Notes: generated by a model not told the origin, from the sequence alone. A stretch of DNA of 64,000 nucleotides from RGIG3159 sp045640565 (GCA_045640565.1 JAZUFG010000083.1:1-64000), one strand, 5' to 3'. Positions 26,260-34,108 are shown, counted from the first letter of the stretch. A program made the numbers and translations.

Positions 26260-27128
26260 TTCGTTTCTTCTTTCCGTTCCTTCACATAGCGCATGGCGTC
26301 CTGCCAGGTTTTTGGCTTGCCGTAGGTCAGGTGCTCCTTGATGTTCAGTTCTCCGATTTCCCTGAGTTTTTCGGAACCGGCCCGGGAAACAATGGCGGAA
26401 AGTCCGTCTGCCTCCAGCATTTCGGCGGCGGAAAGAAGCTCATGAGCACGGCGGGCTGCATGGAGCACACCGCCGGCGCACCTGCCGTCCATGCCTTCCA
26501 CAAAGGTCTTGGAGTCCATGGTCTTGGCCAGGCCCTCCATCACATATTCGGCGATCCCGTAATGCTCGGCAGCCTCCAGCATTTCAAAGGCGCAAGCCAG
26601 GTGGGCCTTGGTGTACATGCTGCGAAGAAGCTTGACGGCGTCTGCCTTGCCGGGCTCAATGCTCAGGTATTCCGGCTTCATGCCCAGGCTCAGCATGATT
26701 TCCTCCGCCTCCTTGCCGTCCCGGCCGCAGAGGGTAGTGGGAACCTTATGGCAGAACTTCGGCACGGTATCCATCATGGCCCCGTCGGCAAATTTTGCAC
26801 CGGTGGATTGAAGGATCTTCCATACTTCATTCATATCGTGGGGCGAGGAAGTGGTCAGGTCCACATAAAACTTGCTTGAATTCAGGAAGGGGGCAAATTT
26901 TTGAGCTGTCTCAATGGCGGCGGCACCCGGGACCATGACAAAGAGAAGGTCACAGGCCGACACCAGGGCAGCAGGACTTTCGGCTATTCTTACGCCATTC
27001 TCGTCTGCTTCCTTCGTGGGGGCGGAGGAACGGGTCCAGGCCCACATTTCTTTTATGCCGCTTTCCTTATGCAGGCCGGAGGCCACAGCCTTGCCTGCAT
27101 CACCGTATCCGATAAATCCGATTATCAT
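26256..27128 (-). CDS. 6-phosphogluconate dehydrogenase-like NAD(P)-dependent oxidoreductase with a DUF1932-type C-terminus
   Basis: The 290-aa protein has an N-terminal Rossmann domain (GFIGYGDAGKAVASGL), a VDLTTSSPHD segment like that of beta-hydroxyacid dehydrogenases, a catalytic-type Lys in KLLRSMYTKAH and a helical C-terminal domain. It probably oxidises a beta-hydroxyacid. It lies 12 bases after the Ldh-family gene and is coupled to the MmgE/PrpD gene, so both dehydrogenases and the lyase likely act in one catabolic route. Confidence 0.85.
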   Translation of the reverse strand: MIIGFIGYGDAGKAVASGLHKESGIKEMWAWTRSSAPTKEADENGVRIAESPAALVSACDLLFVMVPGAAAIETAQKFAPFLNSSKFYVDLTTSSPHDMNEVWKILQSTGAKFADGAMMDTVPKFCHKVPTTLCGRDGKEAEEIMLSLGMKPEYLSIEPGKADAVKLLRSMYTKAHLACAFEMLEAAEHYGIAEYVMEGLAKTMDSKTFVEGMDGRCAGGVLHAARRAHELLSAAEMLEADGLSAIVSRAGSEKLREIGELNIKEHLTYGKPKTWQDAMRYVKERKEETK

Positions 27129-27140
27129 TTTTCTTTCCTC

Positions 27141-28211
27141 TCAGCCCATCAAATATTGTTCGGGATTCTCGTCCACGCCGAAGTCAGCGCAGGCTTCGCA
27201 GAGCTCCTTGAAGGCGCCCTTACCCATCCGGATACCCTTGGCCTTATTGTCAGCCTCTTTTTCTGCTTCGATTTCGCCGGGGAGGTAGATCCTCTCCACA
27301 CCGGGGGCCTTTTTGGCATTGTGAAGCTCGTCCTTGTATTTTTCCAGGCGGGCGTTGAATTCTTCCTCGGAAAGAAATGCCTTGGGGTCAATGGCGATCA
27401 TGAGATGACCGACTTCAGGACCGGTTTCTTTGTTTTCACGGACATGCTTGGAGGTAACGCCGGAGTTCAGAATGCCGCAGAGGATATCCACCATAATGGC
27501 AATGCCGCTGCCCTTGTGGCCTGCAAAGGGGAGAACTGCACCAACCAGAGCTGCCGCCGGGTCTGTGGTGGGATTGCCCTCATTATCAATGGCCCAGCCT
27601 AGGGGGATTTTTTCTCCCTCCCGTTTGGCGTTGGAAATGTTGCCTCGCGCAGTAACGGAGCAAGCCACATCCAGGACCATAGGGAAGCTCTCCTTAACGG
27701 GGATGGCAAGGGAGAAGGGATTGGTGCCCAGCATGCCCTCCATGGAGCCGAAATGGGCAAGATTGCTGACGCCGTTGGTGCAGGAAAAGCCGATGAGCCC
27801 CTTTTTGGCGGCCTTTAGGGAATAGTAGGAGGCCATTCCGTAGTGGGCAGAGCGGCGAACGGCACAGAGGCCGATTCCGTTTTTTTCGGCCATTTCAATG
27901 GCCTTGTCCATGGCCTTGGAACCGACCACGCTGCCGAAACCGTCATCGCCGTCCACCACGCAGACGGCGCCGTGCTCTTCAAAAGTGATTTGCGGGTTAA
28001 AATTCCAGTTTTCCTTTTTGGCCCGTTCCAGATAGCTCTTGATGCGGGCAACACCGTGGGAACTGACTCCCCGCAGGTCGGCGGTGATCAGATTATCTGC
28101 AATGATTCTTGCGTTTTCCTCGGGAATTCCGTCCTTTACGAAAATTTTGACGAGGATCCTGCGGACGCCTTCGGGGTCCACTCTCAGCGAATTTGCACTG
28201 TCCATAGCCAT
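27141..28211 (-). CDS. Ldh family oxidoreductase (malate/lactate dehydrogenase type 2)
   Basis: The 356-aa protein has the Ldh_2 features: ADLRGVSSHG near residue 50 (catalytic His region), GAVCVVDGDDGFG, RRSAHYGMASYY, and TNPFSLAIP. These NAD(P)-dependent enzymes reduce or oxidise 2-hydroxy or 2-oxo acids such as malate, lactate or ureidoglycolate. AGGAGG eight bases before the ATG at 28211 fixes the start; a longer frame reaches 28277. It is the first gene of the six-gene minus-strand operon ending at 22367. Confidence 0.9.
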   Translation of the reverse strand: MAMDSANSLRVDPEGVRRILVKIFVKDGIPEENARIIADNLITADLRGVSSHGVARIKSYLERAKKENWNFNPQITFEEHGAVCVVDGDDGFGSVVGSKAMDKAIEMAEKNGIGLCAVRRSAHYGMASYYSLKAAKKGLIGFSCTNGVSNLAHFGSMEGMLGTNPFSLAIPVKESFPMVLDVACSVTARGNISNAKREGEKIPLGWAIDNEGNPTTDPAAALVGAVLPFAGHKGSGIAIMVDILCGILNSGVTSKHVRENKETGPEVGHLMIAIDPKAFLSEEEFNARLEKYKDELHNAKKAPGVERIYLPGEIEAEKEADNKAKGIRMGKGAFKELCEACADFGVDENPEQYLMG

Positions 28212-28312
28212 GCTTTTACCTCCTGTATTTTTTAGATATCTTTCCTCGATTATAACAAAGTGCTGCAGAATGCACAAGAGAGCTTTTGAAATTCTTCCTT
28301 CACTTTTTGCTC

Positions 28313-28341
28313 TTGACGGGGGAATTTTTGGAATGTATACT
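28313..28341 (+). promoter_or_regulatory. Promoter of the GNAT gene
   Basis: TTGACG (28313-28318), a 17-bp spacer and TATACT (28336-28341) lie 31 bases before the GNAT start codon. Confidence 0.7.
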
Positions 28342-28372
28342 AGGCATATTCAAAAAGAAGAGAGGAAAAAAG

Positions 28373-29020
28373 ATGGATCTTTTTCAGAATTTGCCGGAAG
28401 GCTTCCGCCTGGTAAAAGACGAATTCGACCATAAGTTGGCATCCTTGACGGTTACCCAGGCCTTTGCCGACTACGCGTACCCTGTCCCTTCAACGGAAAT
28501 CAGTCACTCCGCCTACATGAAATTTTATTATCATTTGGCAGAACTTTGGATTTCCAACGCGGAGAAGGTGGGCACGGTCCTCACAAACGATGACTATTCC
28601 GCGGTTATGGTTCTCACCCCGGCTGACAAATCTGCAGTAATCAGCGAAGACTTGATTCGGGAACAGCTGGGAAGCTGTGCCGGACCGGAGGCAGTGGAAA
28701 ATGCGCTGCAGATCATGAACTATATATATCTGGCAGAAGAAGATTTGTCCTTCCGGGAGAATACGGTTTATATCGAGGCTTTTGCCGTTCAAACCGCCAG
28801 GCAAGGGCAGAAGCTGGGCTCCAAGCTCATGCGGAAGCTCTTTGAAGCCTGTGATGCCCAGGGGCGGGATCTTTTGCTCTTCACCAATACAGAGAGAAAT
28901 GTCTCTATTTACAAGCACTTTGGCTTTGATGTGATCAAGCACACCGCGGTAGAGGAACTGAACTCTTTTACGGATTTCATGCTTCGCAGATGTCAGGACC
29001 CCGGAGAAAAAACAGAGTAA
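28373..29020 (+). CDS. GNAT family N-acetyltransferase
   Basis: The 215-aa protein carries the GNAT acetyl-CoA site in AVQTARQGQKLGSKLMRKLF (Q-x-x-G-x-G/A type loop) and the C-terminal strand pair around TNTERNVSIYKHFGFDVI. The first half is less conserved and probably binds the acceptor, which is unknown. AGAGGA at 28361-28366 supports the ATG at 28373 rather than the upstream in-frame start at 28286. It is a single gene with its own promoter. Confidence 0.85.
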   Translation: MDLFQNLPEGFRLVKDEFDHKLASLTVTQAFADYAYPVPSTEISHSAYMKFYYHLAELWISNAEKVGTVLTNDDYSAVMVLTPADKSAVISEDLIREQLGSCAGPEAVENALQIMNYIYLAEEDLSFRENTVYIEAFAVQTARQGQKLGSKLMRKLFEACDAQGRDLLLFTNTERNVSIYKHFGFDVIKHTAVEELNSFTDFMLRRCQDPGEKTE

Positions 29021-29088
29021 AATATATAAAATAGAGAGCATTTGCCGAATGTTCTTAAAGATTCTCGGCAAAAGCTCTCTGTTTTCTT
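29019..29088. repeat. Palindromic direct repeat R4, copy 1 (terminator)
   Basis: The copy consists of an AAAATATATAAA lead, a hairpin with arms 29033-29048 and 29065-29080, and a T-rich tail. A nearly identical copy begins 166 bases later. It terminates the GNAT gene. Confidence 0.85.
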
Positions 29089-29125
29089 CTTATCGGGCTT
29101 GTCCCATTTGACATGTGAAACCGTA

Positions 29126-29148
29126 GGGGACGATGCCCACATCGTCCC
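29126..29148. repeat. Small palindrome between the R4 copies
   Basis: GGGACGATG (29127-29135) pairs with CATCGTCCC around a CCCA loop and is followed by GTTTT. It lies in the spacer between the two R4 hairpins. Confidence 0.6.
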
Positions 29149-29184
29149 GTTTTCATTACAGAGTCCGAGCAGCAAATCGGGAGA

Positions 29185-29255
29185 AAAATATATAAAGCAG
29201 AGAGCATTTGCCGAATGTTCTTAAAGATTCTCGGCAAATGCTCTCTGTTTTCTTA
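29185..29255. repeat. Palindromic direct repeat R4, copy 2 (terminator)
   Basis: The arms 29199-29214 and 29231-29246 form a perfect 16-bp stem with the same 16-base loop as copy 1. Read on the minus strand it lies just after the TRIC gene and can terminate it. Confidence 0.85.
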
Positions 29256-29263
29256 TCAGTCTG

Positions 29264-29866
29264 CTAGGCTTTTGGCAGGTGCCAGCGGTATTTGGCTGCC
29301 AAAAGGCGGAGAATGATAATGACATCGACTCCCAGCACAGCGGCAAGGCTGTCATTCAGGGGATAGAGAAGGGAAAAAAGCAGGGCCCCGGAAAGACTTG
29401 CCGCAGCATAAAAGTGCTTGACGAAAATCATGGGCTTTTCCGCGGCAAAGATATCTCTCAACACGCCGCCGCCCACCCCGGTCAGGACACCCAGAAAGAT
29501 CTGGAGCCAGAAATTGTGCAGGGGAAGGGCAGTTTCGCAGCCAATGACGGTAAAGGCTCCCAAGCCAATGGCATCCACAAATACCATGCCCAGGTGGTTC
29601 AGGTTGATTTTTCCCCGGACTTTTGGAAGGAAAACGATCAGGGAGACAACTATGGCAATGGCTGCATAGAGGGGATTTGAGAGCCCGGTGGGAGGGGTCA
29701 CTCCCATAAGAATATCCCGGATGATGCCTCCGCCGATTGCCGTTGTGATCCCCAGGATCATAACTCCCAGAATATCCATCTTTTTTTCAATGGCAACAAA
29801 GGCTCCGGATACGGCAAAGGCCACAGTTCCCAGAATTTCCATCACATGAAAGATAAAATCAGGCAT
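29264..29866 (-). CDS. TRIC/UPF0126 family membrane protein, likely glycine transporter
   Basis: The 200-aa protein has seven hydrophobic segments and two internal repeats, each with the glycine-rich motif typical of the family (AIGGGIIRDILMG near residue 45 and GVGGGVLRDIFA near residue 130). Prokaryotic TRIC proteins are trimeric channels; some YadS/YicG relatives have been linked genetically to glycine uptake. Here a glycine riboswitch lies directly upstream, which favours a glycine role. GAGG six bases before the ATG at 29866 supports the start. Confidence 0.9.
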   Translation of the reverse strand: MPDFIFHVMEILGTVAFAVSGAFVAIEKKMDILGVMILGITTAIGGGIIRDILMGVTPPTGLSNPLYAAIAIVVSLIVFLPKVRGKINLNHLGMVFVDAIGLGAFTVIGCETALPLHNFWLQIFLGVLTGVGGGVLRDIFAAEKPMIFVKHFYAAASLSGALLFSLLYPLNDSLAAVLGVDVIIILRLLAAKYRWHLPKA

Positions 29867-29885
29867 ATTGCACCTCAATACGCTT

Positions 29886-29945
29886 TACGGTCCTTTTACC
29901 TGAGAGATGGAGCCCCTTCGGTGACGCAATTGCGTTCTCTCCCGT
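29886..29945 (-). promoter_or_regulatory. Glycine riboswitch aptamer
   Basis: On the minus strand the conserved elements come in order: GGAGAG, a small variable hairpin (ACGCAATTGCGT), ACCGAAGGGGC, CTCTCAGGTAAAAGGAC, and closing ACGG/CCGT helix P1. This matches the glycine aptamer closely. I see only one aptamer; there is no obvious second copy between it and the TRIC start 19 bases on. The short distance suggests control of translation initiation, since the ribosome site lies about 11 bases beyond the aptamer. Confidence 0.9.
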
Positions 29946-29971
29946 ATGAAATTTCCATAGGATACAGAGAA

Positions 29972-29997
29972 GCGGAGTGTCCTTCGGGACACTCCGC
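29972..29997 (-). terminator. Terminator of the amidohydrolase unit
   Basis: A perfect 11-bp stem (29972-29982 with 29987-29997) with a four-base loop is followed on the minus strand by TTCTCT. It separates the amidohydrolase gene from the riboswitch. Confidence 0.75.
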
Positions 29998-30005
29998 AAA
30001 AGGAA

Positions 30006-31076
30006 TTATTCGCCGAAAATGTCGCGGCGGGCTCCCTCAATGAGGTTATGGGCGTTGTTGTACATGATGTCTTCCACATCCTGCTTGCTGAGGCCCAGGG
30101 TCTTGCAGGCGCGCTTCAGAGCGAGGAGCTCCTCATAGGCGAAGAAGGTGATCTTCTTGCCCTCTTCCTCGGAAACTTCGCGGAGATGGGGATCCTGCTT
30201 GGGATCGCCGTACATTCCGGGAGGAACCAGGTTGATATAGGTGCCGTTTTCTTCGATCCGGTGGGTACGCATGCGGAGAATGGGCATATCCGTGCCGAAC
30301 ATGGCATGCTTGGGGCCGGCATGACGGAGAAGCTCCGTGATGGCGTACTCGCAGCAGTTGGCGCAGAAGTCATACATGGTCTCGGGTTCTTTATCCAGAT
30401 AATCCGTGAAGGCATTGCCCACATCTTCTTTGACATAGGCACGGCCAATATGGGCGACGATCAGGCGGACATTGGGGAATTCCCGGCGGATCTCCAGAAT
30501 CTGCTCCAGGTTCACGGGGTCCTTCAGACGGCCGTCACGGGGAATATGCAGCATGACGATGGCGCCCATCTTGTTCATGACTTCCAGCTGGTACTTGGGG
30601 AAGAAGTCAAAGATACGAATCTCCTTGGTGGGGATATAAGAAGGGGAGAGGGAAAGATAGCTCTTGAGTCCCAGGAAATGGTTCTCGCGGATGATCTTTT
30701 CCAGTTCTTCGCCGGTCTGATAGGGCATGGAGTAGTAGAGAGCGGGGAATCCGCTGGAGCGGGAGGCCTCTGCAACATAGGCATTCTGCTGGTCATAGCC
30801 CTGCTTGGTGCCGCCCTTGGAGGCGAACATCAGGGAGGTCACCTGCTTGCCGGGGAACATGAGACGGTAGGTTTCCTGGAGGTCTTCAATGGGGTCATCC
30901 TCCGCAACCAGGGAGGGCCAGGTCACGTTCTTATGAACGGGAGCGTTGGCGGGCCGGATATAGAGCTCCTTCTTGTAAACGTGGGTGTGTACATCAATGA
31001 TCTTTTCGGGAAGGAAGTTCTTCAGTTCCGTCTCATAGATGTACTTGTCATAAGGGGTTACTTCAAAAAGTGCCAT
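30006..31076 (-). CDS. Amidohydrolase family protein (amidohydrolase-2 type)
   Basis: The 356-aa TIM-barrel protein has DVHTHVYK near residue 29 (metal-binding HxH), a histidine in LHIPRDGRL, IVAHIG (His) and MFGTDMP (Asp) in the right order for PF04909. Such enzymes hydrolyse or decarboxylate cyclic or aromatic substrates; the ligand is unknown. AAGGAGA precedes the ATG. It follows folD by 49 bases on the same strand and may be the last gene of that operon. Confidence 0.87.
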   Translation of the reverse strand: MALFEVTPYDKYIYETELKNFLPEKIIDVHTHVYKKELYIRPANAPVHKNVTWPSLVAEDDPIEDLQETYRLMFPGKQVTSLMFASKGGTKQGYDQQNAYVAEASRSSGFPALYYSMPYQTGEELEKIIRENHFLGLKSYLSLSPSYIPTKEIRIFDFFPKYQLEVMNKMGAIVMLHIPRDGRLKDPVNLEQILEIRREFPNVRLIVAHIGRAYVKEDVGNAFTDYLDKEPETMYDFCANCCEYAITELLRHAGPKHAMFGTDMPILRMRTHRIEENGTYINLVPPGMYGDPKQDPHLREVSEEEGKKITFFAYEELLALKRACKTLGLSKQDVEDIMYNNAHNLIEGARRDIFGE

Positions 31077-31125
31077 TGTTTATCTCCTTCCTGCCCATAG
31101 GGCAAGGTATTTTCTGAAGAAAAAG

Positions 31126-32007
31126 CTAAATGCTGCAGTTTTTTTCGGCTGCGGTGAGAAGGTGGGAGAGGAGCACGGGAACGGTCACAGGACCGAGGCC
31201 GCCGGGCACGGGGCTGATGGCCTGCAGAAGAGGCTCCACAGCGGCAAAATCCGCGTCTCCGGATATGCCGCCTCTGCCGTGCTTCGTTTTTTTGTTGGGA
31301 TCCCAGTTTGTGGAAACATCCAGAAGCGTCTGCCCCGGGGAAACAAAATCCTTTGTGACCAAGCGGAGAGAGCCGGCGGCAGAGATCAGAATATCTGCCC
31401 TCTTGCAGATTTCCGGCAGGTTCTGCGTTTTGCTGTGGCAAATCGTCACGGTGGCGTTTCTTTGCAGAAGAAGCATGGAAAGAGGACGGCCGACTACGGG
31501 ACTCCTGCCGATCACGCAGACATTTTTCCCGCTGAGGTCATAGCCGTAATGGTCCAGGACTGCCAGGCAGGCCTCGGCAGTGGCCGGGGCAAACCCCAGC
31601 TCTTTTCCCTGGAATACTCCGGAGAGGCTGAGGTCCGTCATACCGTCCGGGTCCTTTTCCGGGGAGATGGCATTGCAGAGCTCACCCATAAAGGGGGCAA
31701 GCTTTTTGCTCAAGGGCTGGAAGAGGAGAATTCCGTGGATCTCCGGGTCCTTATCCAGAGAATGAAGAGAATCCAACAGAGTTTCCTTTTGGGAATCTTC
31801 CGGAAAAACGCTGAGGCAGACCCGGATCCCGAGCTCCTCGCAGAGCGTTTCCAGGGATCTTTGGTAGCTCAGACCCTCTGGTTTTTCTCCCACGCGGACC
31901 AGGGCTAAAGTGGGGAGAACGCCTTGGGCTTTCAGGGCGGCGGTCCGCTCCTTCAGGGAGGCAAGGATGGAGGCAATGACTTCTTTTCCGAGCAGCAGTT
32001 TTGCCAT
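31126..32007 (-). CDS. folD: FolD-like methylenetetrahydrofolate dehydrogenase lacking the cyclohydrolase lysine
   Basis: The 293-aa protein aligns along its length with FolD: VGEKPEG, SPEKDPDGM, VIGRSPVVGRPLSMLLL and PVPGGLGPVTVPVLL. The catalytic segment reads SYQRSLETLCEELG where E. coli has IYVASKRKACEEVG, so the essential Lys54 is Leu (residue 52 here) while the Tyr is kept. The Gln of the VQLPLP loop is also replaced (GILLFQPLS). I infer that dehydrogenase activity remains and cyclohydrolase activity is lost or weak. The ATG at 32007 shares one base with the fchA stop. fchA next to it could supply the missing step. Confidence 0.9.
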   Translation of the reverse strand: MAKLLLGKEVIASILASLKERTAALKAQGVLPTLALVRVGEKPEGLSYQRSLETLCEELGIRVCLSVFPEDSQKETLLDSLHSLDKDPEIHGILLFQPLSKKLAPFMGELCNAISPEKDPDGMTDLSLSGVFQGKELGFAPATAEACLAVLDHYGYDLSGKNVCVIGRSPVVGRPLSMLLLQRNATVTICHSKTQNLPEICKRADILISAAGSLRLVTKDFVSPGQTLLDVSTNWDPNKKTKHGRGGISGDADFAAVEPLLQAISPVPGGLGPVTVPVLLSHLLTAAEKNCSI

Positions 32008-32621
32008 CAAAATTCCCCCATTCCGTAATTTCCGCAGATATCCCGATAAATGCGCTCTGCCCTGGGAAGGTATCCGGAAAGCCGAGCCTTGGCAGTTTTA
32101 TTTTTTTCCTCTGCAAGAGTTCGGTCCTGCAGAGAGGATGTATTGATAAAGAGATTCACAGCAGCGGATTCCAGGGCAGCCCGGAGAATGGCCGCGCTGC
32201 AGGCAGCATCCGAAAGAGCCTGGCGGGAACCCACGGCAGCGATTTCTTCCGTAAGGGCAATTCCTCTGCAGCAGAGTTCCATGACCTTCTCCGGAGCCGA
32301 GCAGGCGAGGACCGTGGCTGCCTCCAGGGTTTCCTCCCGGCCGGGGCTTCCCTTGGGGATCCGATAGGCTTCTGCCAGGGGGGCAAAACAGGCGGCGTCC
32401 GCCTCGATCTGGCCGAGGAGTTCCGATTCCAGCTCAGAAGCTTCTTTGCAGAAGGCTTCCACTTGAGACTGAACGGAAGCATAACGCTTCTTCCCTAAGG
32501 TGAGGGAAGCCGTCATGTGGCCTGCGGCCATCCCGATGGCGCCTACCAATGCGGCAGCGCCTCCGCCGCCGGGGGTGGGGGCGGGGGAGGAAAGTTTTTC
32601 AATAAAATCTGTAATATTCAT
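32007..32621 (-). CDS. fchA: FchA-type cyclodeaminase / methenyl-THF cyclohydrolase
   Basis: The 204-aa all-helical protein has SPAPTPGGGGAAALVGA near residue 14 and SDAACSAAILRAALESAAVN near residue 140, typical of the formimidoyl-THF cyclodeaminase/FchA family. In acetogens and methylotrophs such proteins act as formimido-THF cyclodeaminase or as methenyl-THF cyclohydrolase. It is translationally coupled to a folD that lacks its cyclohydrolase lysine, so I favour the cyclohydrolase role. The ATG at 32621 is eight bases after the upstream stop; no strong ribosome site is visible. Confidence 0.88.
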   Translation of the reverse strand: MNITDFIEKLSSPAPTPGGGGAAALVGAIGMAAGHMTASLTLGKKRYASVQSQVEAFCKEASELESELLGQIEADAACFAPLAEAYRIPKGSPGREETLEAATVLACSAPEKVMELCCRGIALTEEIAAVGSRQALSDAACSAAILRAALESAAVNLFINTSSLQDRTLAEEKNKTAKARLSGYLPRAERIYRDICGNYGMGEF

Positions 32622-32629
32622 GGGCAATT

Positions 32630-33298
32630 TCAGCGTTCGACTTTTACTTCCGTAACAAGAGCGTTTTCACGGACGAACTTCAGAACCTTGCGGACCAGGA
32701 CAGAACGGAAAATAGCGGCGGCAAAAGCATCATCATAGGCCGCCTCCAGCTGCTCCGGTGAAATATGATTTCTGGCGCAGATTTCGTTGCAGGCATCCTC
32801 AATTTCTTCCTGAGAGGGTTCGATTCCCTCCAGACCGCCGATCTTTCCGACGGCAGCCATCACCCGAAGATTTGTTTCTGCCTCCGGGCGAAGAGTTTGA
32901 CGGACGGATTCTTCACTTTCTCCGGTGTTTTTGCAATAGTCCTCAAAGGACAGGCCTCTTTGACTGAGGCGCGCCTTGAAATTGTCCAAAGCGTCGTCCA
33001 CGGCGCGGTTGAGCTGCTCTTCTTCCGGGGTGTAATCCAGACTCTCTGCGGCCCGGCGGAGAAGCTGATCTTCCAGCTCCAGCTCGGAGCGGTTGTCATA
33101 ATAGGCGCGAAGTCCGGCCATGAGCTGCTTGCGGACCTCTTCCATGTTTTCAGCGCCATAGACTTCCCTGGCAAATTTATCATCCTTTTGATAACCGGGA
33201 TTCTGAGCCAAGAGGGCATCGATTTCCCGGTCTACATCCTCTTCCGTAACGGGGACCCGTTTGAGTTCGGCTTTCAGGCCTTTATAGATAAAGGGCAT
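32630..33298 (-). CDS. Stand-alone trigger-factor C-terminal-like chaperone domain
   Basis: The 222-aa helical, acidic protein resembles the C-terminal domain of trigger factor: a first arm with FAREVYGAENMEEVRKQL, then RAAESLDYTPEEEQLNRAVDD and a second arm with LRPEAETNLRVMAAVGKI. The ribosome-binding tail and the PPIase domain of Tig are absent and no signal peptide is present. AGGAGA precedes the ATG. It sits in the fchA-folD operon. I call it a truncated, TF_C-like chaperone; a SurA-like alternative is less likely because of the missing signal peptide. Confidence 0.7.
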   Translation of the reverse strand: MPFIYKGLKAELKRVPVTEEDVDREIDALLAQNPGYQKDDKFAREVYGAENMEEVRKQLMAGLRAYYDNRSELELEDQLLRRAAESLDYTPEEEQLNRAVDDALDNFKARLSQRGLSFEDYCKNTGESEESVRQTLRPEAETNLRVMAAVGKIGGLEGIEPSQEEIEDACNEICARNHISPEQLEAAYDDAFAAAIFRSVLVRKVLKFVRENALVTEVKVER

Positions 33299-33334
33299 GC
33301 AATATCTCCTAAGTAAAATAGTTTCGGCGGAGCT

Positions 33335-34108
33335 TCAGCCGAGGGTTCCGGAGGCCTCAATATAGGGGAGCTCTGTGCCGCTGTAGGAACCTGCGAAGTT
33401 CCAGCTGAGATGAACGCTGGGATTCTCCGAGCTGATGGGTACGTTCACGCTGGCCAGCGTATTGGCTGCCTGGGCTTCTCCGGTGTAATTGATAGCGGGA
33501 GTGGAATAGTAATACTCCGTTCCGTCCACGGTGACGACTAGGCCGTAGGGGCGGTCACCCACATCCAGAGAATAGCTGAGGAGGGTGACTTCCATCCGGA
33601 GGCTCAGAGAACCGTTTTCCCGGACGATCCGCCAGGGAGCCCGGATATTCAGAAGCGTTCCGGTTGCAGACTCCAAGGTTCCTCCGCTGACCGTTTCACT
33701 GCCGGACTGGGGCTGAGTTTCCGGCTGGGGTTGAGGCTGAGGCTGGGGCTGTGGCTGGGGTTGAGGCTGAGGCTTGGGCTGAGGCTTTTCTTCCTCTTTT
33801 TCTTCCTCTTTTTCCGCTTCTTCTTTCTTGGAAATGTCCTCTCCGGTTTCGTCCTCAACGATATCCGCAATGGTGCCGGAGTCATCGCTCTTCGGCTCCT
33901 CCGGACTCTTCCGGATCCCGGAAACGAGACGGAAAGCAAGAACGACCAGCAGAATAGCAGCCGTGATCAGAAGGCAGGAGAGAATCGCCTGTTCCACAGG
34001 AGATTTCCGGTGCTTTGCGTTTTTCTTTGCTGCGGTCTTCTGCGCGGTTGTAGGCTTTTTTGCGGGAGAAGCATTTTTGCCTGTATTTTTCTTTTGAAGT
34101 TCAGCCAT
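33335..34108 (-). CDS. Membrane-anchored protein with a Pro-Gln repeat linker
   Basis: The 257-aa protein has a Lys/Ala-rich cytoplasmic start, one transmembrane helix (about residues 42-64), an acidic stalk, a long Glu/Lys then Pro-Gln dipeptide run (about 98-132), and an extracellular beta-rich domain of about 110 residues (RAPWRIVRENGSLSLRMEV to the end). I do not recognise the outer domain. The arrangement, anchor plus extended linker plus outer domain, suggests a wall-crossing role. GGAGGGG precedes the ATG. It lies 36 bases before the trigger-factor-like gene. Confidence 0.75.
   Translation of the reverse strand: MAELQKKNTGKNASPAKKPTTAQKTAAKKNAKHRKSPVEQAILSCLLITAAILLVVLAFRLVSGIRKSPEEPKSDDSGTIADIVEDETGEDISKKEEAEKEEEKEEEKPQPKPQPQPQPQPQPQPQPQPETQPQSGSETVSGGTLESATGTLLNIRAPWRIVRENGSLSLRMEVTLLSYSLDVGDRPYGLVVTVDGTEYYYSTPAINYTGEAQAANTLASVNVPISSENPSVHLSWNFAGSYSGTELPYIEASGTLG
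33719..33784 (-). repeat. Pro-Gln coding microrepeat
   Basis: Imperfect hexamer repeats (CAG-CCT/CCC type on the minus strand) encode about ten Pro-Gln pairs in the linker of the 33335-34108 protein. It may vary in length between strains by slippage. Confidence 0.8.

Noticed and set aside
29019..29255. CRISPR-like array
   Set aside because: Only two copies of a palindromic terminator unit exist, with one long spacer and no cas genes.
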